42,336 nucleotides of DNA from an uncultured Acidimicrobiales bacterium (GCA_937958015.1 CALGOA010000010.1:1-42336), one strand, 5' to 3'. Counted from the stretch's first letter, positions 8,421 through 20,412 are shown. Notes: generated by a model from the sequence alone, not told the origin. A program made the numbers and translations.

Positions 8421-8873
8421 CTATCCCGCTGCGGCCAGAACGGCCTTGACGATGTTGTGGTAGCCGGTGCAACGACAGAGGTTGCCCTCGAGGCCCTCAC
8501 GCACTTCGGCCTCCGAGGGGGAAGGGTTCTCATCGAGTAACGACACGCTGGCCATCACCATGCCCGGCGTGCAGTACCCGCATTGGAGGCCATGGTTCTC
8601 CATGAAGCTCTTCTGCATCGGGTGCATCTCACCGTTGCTGGCGAGACCTTCGATCGTGGTGACGGTCTGGCCATCGGCCTGCATCGCCAACATGGTGCAG
8701 GACTTCACCGATTCACCATTCACGTGAATTGTGCAGGCACCACACGACGAGGTGTCACAACCTACGTTTGTACCGGTCAGCCCCAGGTCCTCTCGGATGA
8801 AGTGCACGAGCAGGGTGCGGGCCTCGATGTCGGCTGAACGGTCGGAGCCGTTCACATTCATTTGGATCTGCAT
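8421..8873 (-). CDS. coxS: 2Fe-2S small subunit of the molybdenum hydroxylase (CoxS-like)
   Basis: A 150-residue iron-sulfur subunit of the xanthine dehydrogenase superfamily. The N-terminal plant-ferredoxin-type cluster ligands appear in [16 protein letters not shown] plus KSCTML, and the C-terminal cluster ligands in CGYCTPG and [11 protein letters not shown]. All eight cysteines for two 2Fe-2S clusters are in place. It relays electrons from the molybdenum centre in the large subunit to FAD in the medium subunit. It starts at an ATG at 8873 with AGGGGG just upstream and is the first gene of the minus-strand operon. The S-L-M order is the one usual for form II operons (form I operons are M-S-L). 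Confidence 0.93.
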   Translation of the reverse strand: MQIQMNVNGSDRSADIEARTLLVHFIREDLGLTGTNVGCDTSSCGACTIHVNGESVKSCTMLAMQADGQTVTTIEGLASNGEMHPMQKSFMENHGLQCGYCTPGMVMASVSLLDENPSPSEAEVREGLEGNLCRCTGYHNIVKAVLAAAG

Positions 8874-9126
8874 GATCCCCCTTCAGTCTTTTGTCGGTGA
8901 CATCTGTTTCTAGCGAGTCTTCCACAACCACCCCCGGTGTGACCAATGCAACACGGACAGCTCACCCCAACGGGCGACATCCTCGGGATTCTTCCCACGG
9001 GCCGGGCGTGGAACTGCCGTTATGGGTCATCTGCCCTAAGCGACCGGTGGCTTCACCCATACGGCGGCGGCGCTATGTGGTCGACGTAATGGGTGTCCAT
9101 ATCAAATCAGCGAGAGAAGGCAACAA

Positions 9127-9180
9127 ATGAGCCCAACTTGCAACTCCAGCTTCGGTGCTCCAAGCATCCGCAAGTGGTGA
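9127..9180 (+). CDS. Small ORF, 17 residues, with strong ribosome-binding site
   Basis: ATG at 9127 is preceded by AGAGAAGG with a 6-base spacer, a better Shine-Dalgarno site than many full-size genes here have. The product is MSPTCNSSFGAPSIRKW, a soluble peptide with one Cys and a basic Arg-Lys-Trp end. The next small ORF begins 13 bases downstream, and its ribosome-binding site overlaps this stop codon, so the pair looks co-translated. I do not recognise it. It could be a leader peptide, a secreted signal precursor or a chance ORF. Confidence 0.45.
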   Translation: MSPTCNSSFGAPSIRKW

Positions 9181-9193
9181 AAGGCAGTTAGCA

Positions 9194-9292
9194 ATGAACA
9201 ACATCATGAAAGCACGAGTGAAGGCAACCACCGTCGTTGTCACCCTCTCCGGCTTCGTCGCCCTGACCGGCGCCGGCTACAAGTGGTGGTAA
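9194..9292 (+). CDS. Small membrane-peptide ORF, 32 residues
   Basis: ATG at 9194 follows GTGAAAGG at 9-base spacing. The product starts MNNIMKARVKATT, continues with a hydrophobic segment VVVTLSGFVALTGAG and ends YKWW. A basic N-terminus followed by about 15 apolar residues suggests a single membrane-spanning peptide or an uncleaved signal-like peptide. Its C-terminal Lys-Trp-Trp echoes the Lys-Trp end of the preceding 17-residue ORF. A hairpin terminator follows 43 bases after the stop, so the two ORFs could form their own short transcript. No radical-SAM or other RiPP maturation gene is nearby. Function unknown. Confidence 0.5.
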   Translation: MNNIMKARVKATTVVVTLSGFVALTGAGYKWW

Positions 9293-9334
9293 CGAGAGCC
9301 TGAGGGCATCTCCCAACACCACATCATCTGTTCG

Positions 9335-9356
9335 GCGGGTGTCCTCGGACGCCCGC
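9335..9356 (+). terminator. Hairpin terminator after the small ORF pair
   Basis: GCGGGTGTCC and GGACGCCCGC form a 9-10 bp stem with one G-T wobble and a tight loop, followed by TGATGTCGTTTTCG. The T-run is interrupted, so termination may be partial. It separates the small ORFs from the downstream GGDEF-EAL gene. Confidence 0.55.
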
Positions 9357-9465
9357 TGATGTCGTTTTCGGGCCTGTCTGCGAGGACCCCAATACCTAAA
9401 GGGGTCATCGAATTGAACCGACATTCCGAGTAGCCGCCTGACCCCACCCTGCCTAGTCGAGTGAC

Positions 9466-11559
9466 ATGACAGCTCTCACAAAATATCTCTCGGAGAAACG
9501 CACCGAGCTGTACGTGATCAGCATCGCCGTGGCGGCAGCGTTGCTGTTCCTCGCTCTCGCGGTTCACGAGGGCGAACGTGGCCTTGGGCCGCATCCGATG
9601 CTCTTTGTCAGCTTCGCATTCCTCGTCGTCGCCCTCGACATCCGGCCCCACCCGTCGCTCACCGAGGACAGTACGTTCACGTTCTCTTGGACCTTCGCCT
9701 TCGCCCTACTCCTCGTGGCGCCGGTGTGGGCCGGCGTCCTTGCCTGCGCAACCGCCAGCCTCACATCCGACACGATCGGTCGACGGCCTCCGATTCGAGT
9801 GCTGTTCAACGCCTCCCAGTTTGCCGTGTCACTCTCGTTGGCCTGGTTGTCCGGCGACTACGTGGCTGACCTTCACGCAGTCCGGGACGGCGGCGGGGTG
9901 TCCCTTCGTTGGCTCGCCGGTGTTCTCGTCCTGCTCCTGGTCGGTATCGGGCTCAATTCGCTCCTGCTCGGCGTGGTTGTTGCAATGCATCAGAGCCTGC
10001 CCATCGTGCAGATGACCGTCCGTTTCATGGTCGGAAACCTCAACACCGACGGACTGCTCTTCGCTCTTGCCCCCGTCTTTGTCCTGGTCGGCATCTATGG
10101 ACCCTGGCTTCTCCCCGTTCTTCTGTTGATCGTTTGGACGATCCTGCAGAGCGCCCGTATCGCGATGCGCAACCAGAACGAAGCAACCCACGACCAGCTG
10201 ACCGAACTCCCGAACCGGCGGATGTTCGACGATCACGCCACGATGGCGATCGACGTTGCCCGATCCACCCAGCAGTCGATGGCGATCATCCACATCGACC
10301 TCGATGGATTCAAGGGAATCAACGACCGGCTGGGCCATCAGTTCGGTGATGAGGTTCTGAAGATCGTCGCCGAGCGGTTGCTGGGCGCCAAGAGACCCAA
10401 TGATCTGGTCGCCCGTCTGGGTGGCGACGAATTCGCCATTCTCATGCCTTCGGTTGACTCGATCGACGACGGTCTCACCGTCGCCCATCGACTCTTGGAG
10501 CAAATCCAGATCCCCTTCGAGGTCGACAACATCCCACTGTCGGTCGGCGCCAGCCTCGGTGTTGCGATGTTCCCCGAACACGGCCAGGACCGACAGGCAC
10601 TTCTCCACAGTTCTGACATGGCTATGTACGCCGCCAAACGGCGGGGTACGGGAGTCGAAGCGTTCGAGGGAACGGCCGACCGAAAAGGCCCGGGCCGACT
10701 GGCCGTCATCAGCGATCTTGCCGAAGCGATCGAGTCGGACGATCAGTTCACCCTCCACTACCAACCCGTCCTGAACGCTGGAACCGGTCGGATCCTGCGC
10801 CTGGAGGCTCTGCTGCGCTGGGAGCACCCCCGCTTCGGGTGGATCCCGCCGGCCGATTTCATGCCCCAGACCGAACAGACCAACCTGATCGGCGCACTGA
10901 CGACCAAGGTCATGGGTATGGCGTTCGAGGACTGTTCTCGTTGGAAGGCCCTCGGGGCCACCGACGTCGGTGTTGCCGTGAATACCTCGGCCCGCAACGT
11001 CCACGACTCACGCTTCTCCGTTTCGGTGAAGGAGCTGATGTCCCGGCACGGGCTGGAAGGTTCCGACATTGAACTTGAGATCACCGAGAACGCAATCATG
11101 GAGGACGTCGCCGGTTGTGGGGTTGTCCTTCAGGATCTGCGGGCGATGGGAATCTCAATCGCGATCGACGACTTCGGCACCGGTTTCTCTTCGCTCACCG
11201 CATTGCGGGACCTGACGATCGACCGAATCAAGATCGACCGGTCATTCGTCAGCTCATTGCACGGAGGCTCCCCCGACTATTCGATCGTTCGCTCGGTGAT
11301 CGACCTCGGCTCAAACCTCGGGCTCCAGACGGTTGCTGAGGGTATTGAATCGGTCGAGGTCCTCACCCTGCTCCAGCAGCTGGGTTGCGAGGAATACCAG
11401 GGATTCCTGGCCTGCTCACCCCGACCCTTGAACGAGCTTCTTCCCATCTTGAAGAACGGCTTCCTTCGCCCCGCCGGCGCAAGGTTCGAGCCCATCGCGT
11501 CAGACGCAATCAACCCCGAGGTCTTCGAAGGCTCCGAGACCGTGGAGACCATCTCATGA
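9466..11559 (+). CDS. Membrane-bound GGDEF-EAL c-di-GMP enzyme
   Basis: A 697-residue protein. Residues 1-230 form an N-terminal sensor region with about seven apolar segments (for example 17-33, 44-58, 71-100, 149-172, 197-225). The GGDEF domain follows at about 238-400 with GGDEF at 319-323 and the I-site RPND at 310-313. The EAL domain starts near 415, with EALLRW at 447, VNTSARN, ELEITEN, IDDFGTGFSSL, IKIDRSF, AEGIE and the Gln of EEYQGF. Both sets of catalytic residues look intact. The membrane part probably senses a ligand or membrane state and tunes c-di-GMP synthesis or hydrolysis. The ATG at 9466 has only a weak upstream GAG. Its stop overlaps the start of the DUF5317 gene (ATGA), which implies coupled expression. 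Confidence 0.92.
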   Translation: MTALTKYLSEKRTELYVISIAVAAALLFLALAVHEGERGLGPHPMLFVSFAFLVVALDIRPHPSLTEDSTFTFSWTFAFALLLVAPVWAGVLACATASLTSDTIGRRPPIRVLFNASQFAVSLSLAWLSGDYVADLHAVRDGGGVSLRWLAGVLVLLLVGIGLNSLLLGVVVAMHQSLPIVQMTVRFMVGNLNTDGLLFALAPVFVLVGIYGPWLLPVLLLIVWTILQSARIAMRNQNEATHDQLTELPNRRMFDDHATMAIDVARSTQQSMAIIHIDLDGFKGINDRLGHQFGDEVLKIVAERLLGAKRPNDLVARLGGDEFAILMPSVDSIDDGLTVAHRLLEQIQIPFEVDNIPLSVGASLGVAMFPEHGQDRQALLHSSDMAMYAAKRRGTGVEAFEGTADRKGPGRLAVISDLAEAIESDDQFTLHYQPVLNAGTGRILRLEALLRWEHPRFGWIPPADFMPQTEQTNLIGALTTKVMGMAFEDCSRWKALGATDVGVAVNTSARNVHDSRFSVSVKELMSRHGLEGSDIELEITENAIMEDVAGCGVVLQDLRAMGISIAIDDFGTGFSSLTALRDLTIDRIKIDRSFVSSLHGGSPDYSIVRSVIDLGSNLGLQTVAEGIESVEVLTLLQQLGCEEYQGFLACSPRPLNELLPILKNGFLRPAGARFEPIASDAINPEVFEGSETVETIS

Positions 11560-12197
11560 TCGTCGTCGCTGGATTCCTGCTCGTGGTCATGACCGTGCCG
11601 CTGCTCGGCGGCAGGTTCTCCCGTTTGGGAGCGCTGCAATTCGAGCGCGGCTGGCTCATCACGTTGGCCATGATCATTCAGATCCCGATCACCACGTTTG
11701 CAACCGACTGGTTGTCCAACTCGATGACCGCCATGGTCCACCTCATCACCTACCTCTTCGCCTTTGCGTTCGTTTGGGCCAACCGGGCCCAGATCGGGAT
11801 GGCGGTTCTTGTGGTTGGAGCCATCTGCAACTTCGCCGCCATCGCGGCGAACGGTGGAGTGATGCCGGCCTCGGCCAGTGCGTTGGAGACCGCCGGCCTA
11901 CAGACCGAAGAAGACTTTCAGAACAGCGGCTTCGTCGAAGACGCCAACCTTGCGTTTCTCGGCGACATCTTTGCTATTCCCGAGGGCCGCCCCTTCGCCA
12001 ACGTCTTCAGCATTGGCGACATCCTGTTGGTGTTGGGCGGCGGCTACGTGATCCATCGTGGCAGTGCCTCGATCCTGTTCCCGAACCGGCGGCGCGATGC
12101 CATCGTTGAAGAATTCTGGGCCCGTTTCGACGCAGCCAACGGTTCTCCCGACGAGGCCCTCAACGAACCCGAAGTCGCCGAACCGGTCTCGGCGTAA
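11556..12197 (+). CDS. DUF5317 family membrane protein
   Basis: 213 residues with about five hydrophobic segments: 1-17, 30-50, 54-74, 78-98 and 145-160. The NGGVMPASASALETAGL loop after the fourth segment and the later LGDIFAIP and NVFSIGDILLVLGGGYVIH segments match DUF5317, an uncharacterised family seen in actinobacteria and some Firmicutes. The C-terminal 45 residues are soluble and acidic. The start ATG overlaps the TGA of the GGDEF-EAL gene, so I chose it over any upstream frame. Tight coupling suggests a shared membrane process, perhaps modulation of the c-di-GMP enzyme, but nothing in the protein itself says so. It converges on the aminotransferase with only 9 bases between the two stops and no visible terminator. 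Confidence 0.85.
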   Translation: MIVVAGFLLVVMTVPLLGGRFSRLGALQFERGWLITLAMIIQIPITTFATDWLSNSMTAMVHLITYLFAFAFVWANRAQIGMAVLVVGAICNFAAIAANGGVMPASASALETAGLQTEEDFQNSGFVEDANLAFLGDIFAIPEGRPFANVFSIGDILLVLGGGYVIHRGSASILFPNRRRDAIVEEFWARFDAANGSPDEALNEPEVAEPVSA

Positions 12198-12206
12198 GAA
12201 CGTCTC

Positions 12207-13379
12207 TTATCCGTAGGCCGCGATGAGACGGTCTCCCGCCTCGGCCAGAAACGCATCGGACTTGGCGAAGCAGAACCGGATGTGATGGTCGCCCATGCGT
12301 TCGTCCTGATAGAAGACAGAACACGGCACCGCAACGACCCCGGCTTCTTCTGGCAGCGCCATACAGAATTCGACACTCTTCTTCTTCGACACCGGTGAGA
12401 TATCCGCGGTGGCGAAGTACGTCCCCTCGGGTTCGAGCACGTCGAATCCCGCTTTGTCCAACTTCTCACACAGCAGGGTCTTCTTCGCCTCCATCTCGAC
12501 GCCGAGGCTGTTGAAGTAGTCGTTGGGCAGGCGCAGGCCCACTGCGACGGCGGGCTGAAACGGCGCTCCGTTCACGAAGGTAAGGAACTGCTTGGCCGTT
12601 CGGATCGCGGACAGAATCGGCGCTGGCCCAGTGGCCCAACCCACCTTCCACCCGGTGAAGCTGAATGTCTTTCCAGCCGAGCTGATGGTTACCGTGCGTT
12701 CGAACATGCCCGGCAGGCAGGCCAACGGCACGTGGGTGCCGGAGAACACCATGTGTTCGTATACCTCGTCGACGATCGCTATCACGTCGTGTTCCTGACA
12801 GAGTTCCGCCAGCAGCTGCAGTTCCGATGGGGTGAACACCTTGCCGGTCGGATTGTGCGGGGTGTTCAACATCAGCAGTCGAGTCTTCGGCGAGAAGGCG
12901 CGCCGCAGTTCGTCGTCATCGAAGCCAAACGTGCCGTCGCTTTGGGGTAGCAGTGGGACCGTCTTGAGAACGGCTCCGGCCATGGCGATCCCCGCCCCGT
13001 AGCTGTCATAGGTCGGGTCGAAGGCGACCACCTCATCACCGGTCTCGCACAACCCCAGGAACGATGCTGCGAGGGCCTCGGTGGCACCTGCGGTTACCAG
13101 CACCTCGTCGTTCGGGTCGAGGTCGAAGTCGTAGAACCGGCGTTGGTGTTCCGCTACGGCCTTCCGGAGGTCCATCGTCCCGGGACCGGGTGAGTATTGA
13201 TTCACTCCGGCGAATATCGCGTCGATCGCAGCCTGCTTCACCTCGTCGGGACCGTCGGCGTCGGGATACCCCTGCCCCAGGTTGAGCGCTCCAGTCTGGG
13301 CTGCGAGGGCGGACATCTCGGCGAAGATTGTGGTGCCGAACCCTTGGAGACGGGACGCAAGGTACGGGCGGCGCGACAT
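12207..13379 (-). CDS. Class I/II PLP-dependent aminotransferase
   Basis: 390 residues with the full fold-type I aminotransferase set: LNLGQGYPD near the N-terminus, the NQYSPGPGTMDLRKA substrate loop, GATEA phosphate contact, HNPTGK with Asn176, VDEVYEH with Asp204, and the Schiff-base Lys237 in SSAGKTFSFTGWKVGW. The pattern matches the branch that includes kynurenine/glutamine transaminase-like enzymes and actinobacterial proteins often labelled as N-succinyldiaminopimelate aminotransferase (DapC). Substrate cannot be settled from the sequence. The start is the ATG at 13379. It is divergent from the MFS gene across a 249-base gap that contains palindromic element 2. Confidence 0.9.
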   Translation of the reverse strand: MSRRPYLASRLQGFGTTIFAEMSALAAQTGALNLGQGYPDADGPDEVKQAAIDAIFAGVNQYSPGPGTMDLRKAVAEHQRRFYDFDLDPNDEVLVTAGATEALAASFLGLCETGDEVVAFDPTYDSYGAGIAMAGAVLKTVPLLPQSDGTFGFDDDELRRAFSPKTRLLMLNTPHNPTGKVFTPSELQLLAELCQEHDVIAIVDEVYEHMVFSGTHVPLACLPGMFERTVTISSAGKTFSFTGWKVGWATGPAPILSAIRTAKQFLTFVNGAPFQPAVAVGLRLPNDYFNSLGVEMEAKKTLLCEKLDKAGFDVLEPEGTYFATADISPVSKKKSVEFCMALPEEAGVVAVPCSVFYQDERMGDHHIRFCFAKSDAFLAEAGDRLIAAYG

Positions 13380-13439
13380 GCGGCCAAGGGTATGGGATAC
13401 CGACGGTGCAATGTCCGATCCGCCGAACGGGCAACGTCA

Positions 13440-13553
13440 CCCCGCAAATTCCGTGCCCCACCCACAACACCGCAAATTTCGTGCCCCACCCGCAAACCTC
13501 GTGGGTCCCGCACGAAGTTTCGGGGGAATGTGGGTCCCGCACGAAGTTTGGGG
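13440..13553. repeat. Palindromic repeat array (element 2 of the family)
   Basis: Each half contains two tandem copies of a unit related to CCCCRAAAYTTCGTGC followed by an ACCCAC segment; the right half is in inverted orientation. Examples are GCAAATTTCGTGCCCCACCC near 13471 and the inverted GGGTCCCGCACGAAGTTT at 13503-13520 and 13532-13549. The junction TTCGGGGGAATGTGGGTCC (13519-13537) matches TTTGGGGGGAATGTGGTCT in element 1, so the two share ancestry. Here it separates divergent genes and is not positioned as a terminator. Confidence 0.75.
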
Positions 13554-13628
13554 ACGACGGGGGCCGGGGGGCGATACCGTCCGGCTGATGCATCGGGGGC
13601 CACATTCTGACCGCTCCCGGTCCGAACC

Positions 13629-14879
13629 GTGATTCCCACCGCGGAACCACCTGCTCACGGACTCCGCAAAGCCGAGTTCATCGCCCTGATCTCACTGGTC
13701 ACCGCAACGATCGCCATCTCGATCGACACGATCCTTCCGGCCTTCGACGACATCGAGGACCAATTCTCTCTTGCGGACGGATCGTTCTCGGTCTCGTTGT
13801 CGATCACCATCTTTCTCATGTTTCTCGGCCTCGGGATGCTGGTCTGGGGACCGCTGTCCGACCGCTTCGGACGCAAACCGACGATGTACATCTCGATCGG
13901 CCTGTTCGTTCTCGGGGCCCTCATCTCCACTCTGGCTCCCACCTTCGCCACGTTTCTTCTGGGCCGCTCGCTTTGGGGGTTCGCCGCAGCCGGCCCACGG
14001 GTCATTTCGTTGGCGATCACCCGCGACTCCTACGACGGCGACCTGATGGCCCGGATCATGTCGCTCACCACCGCCGTTTTCCTCGTGGTCCCAATCCTCG
14101 CTCCCGGACTCGGAGAGGTCCTGCTCATCGTCGGGTCGTGGCGATGGACAACCGCAGTGGCGGCTGTCCTCGGCATCGTTGCAGCGGCCTGGTTCACCCG
14201 AATCGAAGAAACCCTGAACCCCGACGACGCCCTGCCCATGGAACTGGGACGCCTGGGACGAGCGGCTCGGGCGGTGGTCGCCGATCGCCAGACCCGCCTT
14301 TTCACCATTGCCTCGATGCTCGCCTACGGAGCATTCTTCCCGTGGCTGGGGAGTTCGGTCCAGATGATCGGCGAAGTGTTCGACCGCCCCGAACAGTTCG
14401 CGGTTCTGTTCGGGGCCAACGCCGTCGTTATGGCCCTCACGATTCTGTGTGTCGAACGACTGGTTCGCCGATTTTCCACCTACCCCGTCGCCCTGGTGGT
14501 CACTTCGGTCGCAGTGCCGGTGGGTGCTATCTACGTGATCGTCTCGCTGCTGGCCGATGGCGTGCCCTCGTTCTGGTTGTGGTTCGGGCTTGCATCGGTG
14601 CTGACAGCTGCGAATTCCGGGTCCACCCCCCTGCTCCAGACGTTGGCGATGGAACCGATGGGGGCCATCGCGGGCACCGCTTCATCGGTCACCGGAGCGA
14701 TCATTTTCATCGGCGGAGCGGTGCTGGGTGGGGTGATCGATCGGGCGATCGATCAGACCGTGACGCCCTTCGGCGTCGGATTCGGGGTTTACGGCGCACT
14801 GGCGCTGATTGCGGTCCTTTTTGCCAATCGCTCCACGGCCGAATCCGACGATCAAAGGACGATTCCGGCGAGTTCTTAA
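13629..14879 (+). CDS. MFS multidrug transporter, Bcr/CflA type
   Basis: 416 residues with about 12 transmembrane segments. The N-terminal half has the acidic TM1 motif SIDTILPAFDDIEDQF, the MFS motif A in GPLSDRFGRKPTM between TM2 and TM3, and GRSLWGFAAAGPRVISLAITRD, which matches the drug:H+ antiporter-1 Bcr/CflA subfamily (motif C region in TM5 near LAPGLGEVLL). It should export a small molecule at the cytoplasmic membrane using the proton gradient; the substrate is unknown. The GTG at 13629 is the first start in the frame and has no clear Shine-Dalgarno site, so the exact N-terminus is uncertain. Upstream lies palindromic element 2. Confidence 0.9.
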   Translation: MIPTAEPPAHGLRKAEFIALISLVTATIAISIDTILPAFDDIEDQFSLADGSFSVSLSITIFLMFLGLGMLVWGPLSDRFGRKPTMYISIGLFVLGALISTLAPTFATFLLGRSLWGFAAAGPRVISLAITRDSYDGDLMARIMSLTTAVFLVVPILAPGLGEVLLIVGSWRWTTAVAAVLGIVAAAWFTRIEETLNPDDALPMELGRLGRAARAVVADRQTRLFTIASMLAYGAFFPWLGSSVQMIGEVFDRPEQFAVLFGANAVVMALTILCVERLVRRFSTYPVALVVTSVAVPVGAIYVIVSLLADGVPSFWLWFGLASVLTAANSGSTPLLQTLAMEPMGAIAGTASSVTGAIIFIGGAVLGGVIDRAIDQTVTPFGVGFGVYGALALIAVLFANRSTAESDDQRTIPASS

Positions 14880-14910
14880 GGAGGGCCAGTTCAGCGCCGA
14901 TGTGAGCGGT

Positions 14911-16320
14911 ATGTCCTCAAATGATTCGGGATCAAAAAAGCCACCCGTGACAATGTTGCTTGCGGCGATCGTGGGTCTTGCAGCCCTCGGCGGAGTCTCC
15001 TACTTCGCGTACGACTTCTTCGCAGGGGGTGACGACGCAGGCGAGGCTCAGGCCCCCGTCCAGGAGGAGGAGGCACCGACCGACATCCTCGAGGTTCCCG
15101 AGGAACTGACCGACCTGCAGATCGCAGCTCTTGACCGAGGTTCGGTTGTCGACCCGTCGGTGATCGCCAGCCGCGTGGGTCTGCTGCCCGCCAACAGCGT
15201 GAACCCCGGTGGCCTGTCCTCCACCTTCGTGAACCAGGCCGTGGCGTTCTGCTCGGGTGAGTCCGACGAGATGCAGGGCAACGCTCCCGATCTCAGCGAT
15301 CCCGACGAGCTGATCATCATTCAGCACCCCGATGCCCAGGGTCAGTGGTTCCCCCACTACCAGACCCGCTACTCCGGCGATCCGGAGTTTGTCACCTGCG
15401 TAGAGACCCAGCCCGAGTCGTCGCTGCGTGACGTGTGCGTGTTTGCCGACATTCCCGCCGAACCGCCCTTCGAGGACGACGAGAAGGAGTTCGGCCTCTA
15501 CGAGATGCGCTGGACCGCAGTGAGTTACGAAACCAGCGCCGGCACTCCGGTGAAGGTGACCCGTCCCGATGACGTGATCGTGACCCCCAGCGGTTGCCCC
15601 GAGGCACTGTCGGTCCCCGGAGACGGAAACACGCTCTTCCCGGACTACGTCAACCCGTTCGAGTACGACGGCGAGACCCCGGATCCGGCCCTGGCCAGCG
15701 AACAACCCCTGCCGCTCTTCGCCAAGTTCTACGCTCCCCTGCCGGCCGCCTTCGCCCGCACCGACATCGAACTGGCCGGCCCCGAATCAGCCGCCAGTGC
15801 CGAAGTCACCGCCTTCTCCGGCCCCGCTGGAACCCGTTTCATCCAGATGGAAGCCGCCCACCTGTGCGCAACTGGACAGGCGCCCAAAGCTGGTTATGTC
15901 GGCAACACCCGCGAGGGTGACTTCATGGTGGCCGGCACCGAGATCGTCAACGACGACCCGCTCACACTGCCCGATCTGATCTCCTGCTTCGAAAGCAGCC
16001 GTGGCGACCAGATCTCCAACTGCACCTACGTCATCGACCCACTGCTCGAGACCAAACGCGACGAACCGATCTTCGCCCTCGACTGGTCGGCCAAGGTGTT
16101 CGATCGCCAAACCGGCGAGCTGAGCCTCTCGACCAACGGCGTCATTGAATCGTTGCCCGAGGACGTTTGCCCCAACCGCTGGCAGCCCGGCGTTGCCATC
16201 GACTCCGAACGACCCGTAGCGGTCGCCGGGGGCGAGGTGGACGCCGAAGAGGATGGCGAGGAAACCGACGAGGAAGAGGATGAAGAGTCCTCCGAAACCG
16301 ACGAGGAATCGGCGCCCTAA
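14911..16320 (+). CDS. Membrane-anchored extracellular protein with duplicated four-Cys domain
   Basis: 469 residues. One hydrophobic segment (about 14-34, VTMLLAAIVGLAALGGVSYF region) near the N-terminus follows a short Lys-containing cytoplasmic tail; the rest should be outside. The extracellular part contains eight cysteines in two similar halves: AFC...FVTC...DVCVF...SGCPEAL and HLC...LISC...SNCTYV...DVCPNRW. Matching Trp strands (YEMRWTAVSYET and FALDWSAKVFDR) sit between the third and fourth Cys. The last 30 residues are almost all Glu/Asp. I do not recognise the family. I chose the ATG at 14911; a GTG at 14902 is in frame and the frame is open to 14809. It lies 31 bases after the MFS gene and converges on rpoC through a shared terminator. 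Confidence 0.8.
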   Translation: MSSNDSGSKKPPVTMLLAAIVGLAALGGVSYFAYDFFAGGDDAGEAQAPVQEEEAPTDILEVPEELTDLQIAALDRGSVVDPSVIASRVGLLPANSVNPGGLSSTFVNQAVAFCSGESDEMQGNAPDLSDPDELIIIQHPDAQGQWFPHYQTRYSGDPEFVTCVETQPESSLRDVCVFADIPAEPPFEDDEKEFGLYEMRWTAVSYETSAGTPVKVTRPDDVIVTPSGCPEALSVPGDGNTLFPDYVNPFEYDGETPDPALASEQPLPLFAKFYAPLPAAFARTDIELAGPESAASAEVTAFSGPAGTRFIQMEAAHLCATGQAPKAGYVGNTREGDFMVAGTEIVNDDPLTLPDLISCFESSRGDQISNCTYVIDPLLETKRDEPIFALDWSAKVFDRQTGELSLSTNGVIESLPEDVCPNRWQPGVAIDSERPVAVAGGEVDAEEDGEETDEEEDEESSETDEESAP

Positions 16321-16349
16321 GTTCGGCAGTCAGCCTGACGAGGAACATG

Positions 16350-16381
16350 AAAGAGCCCGGGCCGATGGCCCGGGCTCTTTT
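16350..16381. terminator. Bidirectional Rho-independent terminator
   Basis: AAAGAGCCCGGGCC and GGCCCGGGCTCTTT form a perfect 14-bp stem with a GAT loop. The stem starts with A's and ends with T's, so it has a T-run in either direction. It lies 29 bases after the cysteine-protein stop and 38 bases after the rpoC stop, and probably ends both convergent transcripts. Confidence 0.93.
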
Positions 16382-16419
16382 GCGTGGTACCTCAACCGGC
16401 TCTACGAACCGAGTGAGCC

Positions 16420-20391
<3,972 letters not shown>

Positions 20392-20412
20392 TAGTCAGTT
20401 CCCTCTTGGTGA

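Larger units (their letters stand above)
8874..9465. other. Divergent intergenic region with two small ORFs
   Basis: This 592-base gap separates the cox-type operon from the membrane GGDEF-EAL gene. It must hold the promoter of the minus-strand operon, but I could not identify convincing -35/-10 boxes. On the plus strand it contains two closely spaced small ORFs (9127-9180, 9194-9292) and a hairpin terminator, annotated separately. I looked for a c-di-GMP (GEMM) or Moco riboswitch before the flanking genes and saw no matching conserved core. A short stem GACCCC (9385-9390) / GGGGTC (9401-9406) lies 60 bases before the GGDEF-EAL start and could be an operator. Confidence 0.6.

Noticed and set aside
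9127-9292. Interpretation of the small ORFs as a RiPP precursor pair
   Set aside because: No radical-SAM, cyclase, RRE or peptide transporter gene lies nearby in the window, so the idea has no contextual support.
9360-9465. Possible c-di-GMP riboswitch before the membrane GGDEF-EAL gene
   Set aside because: The conserved GEMM core segments are not present; only a short six-base stem is visible.
9829-11004. A 391-codon minus-strand frame inside the GGDEF-EAL gene
   Set aside because: Antisense to conserved GGDEF and EAL motifs; no independent support.
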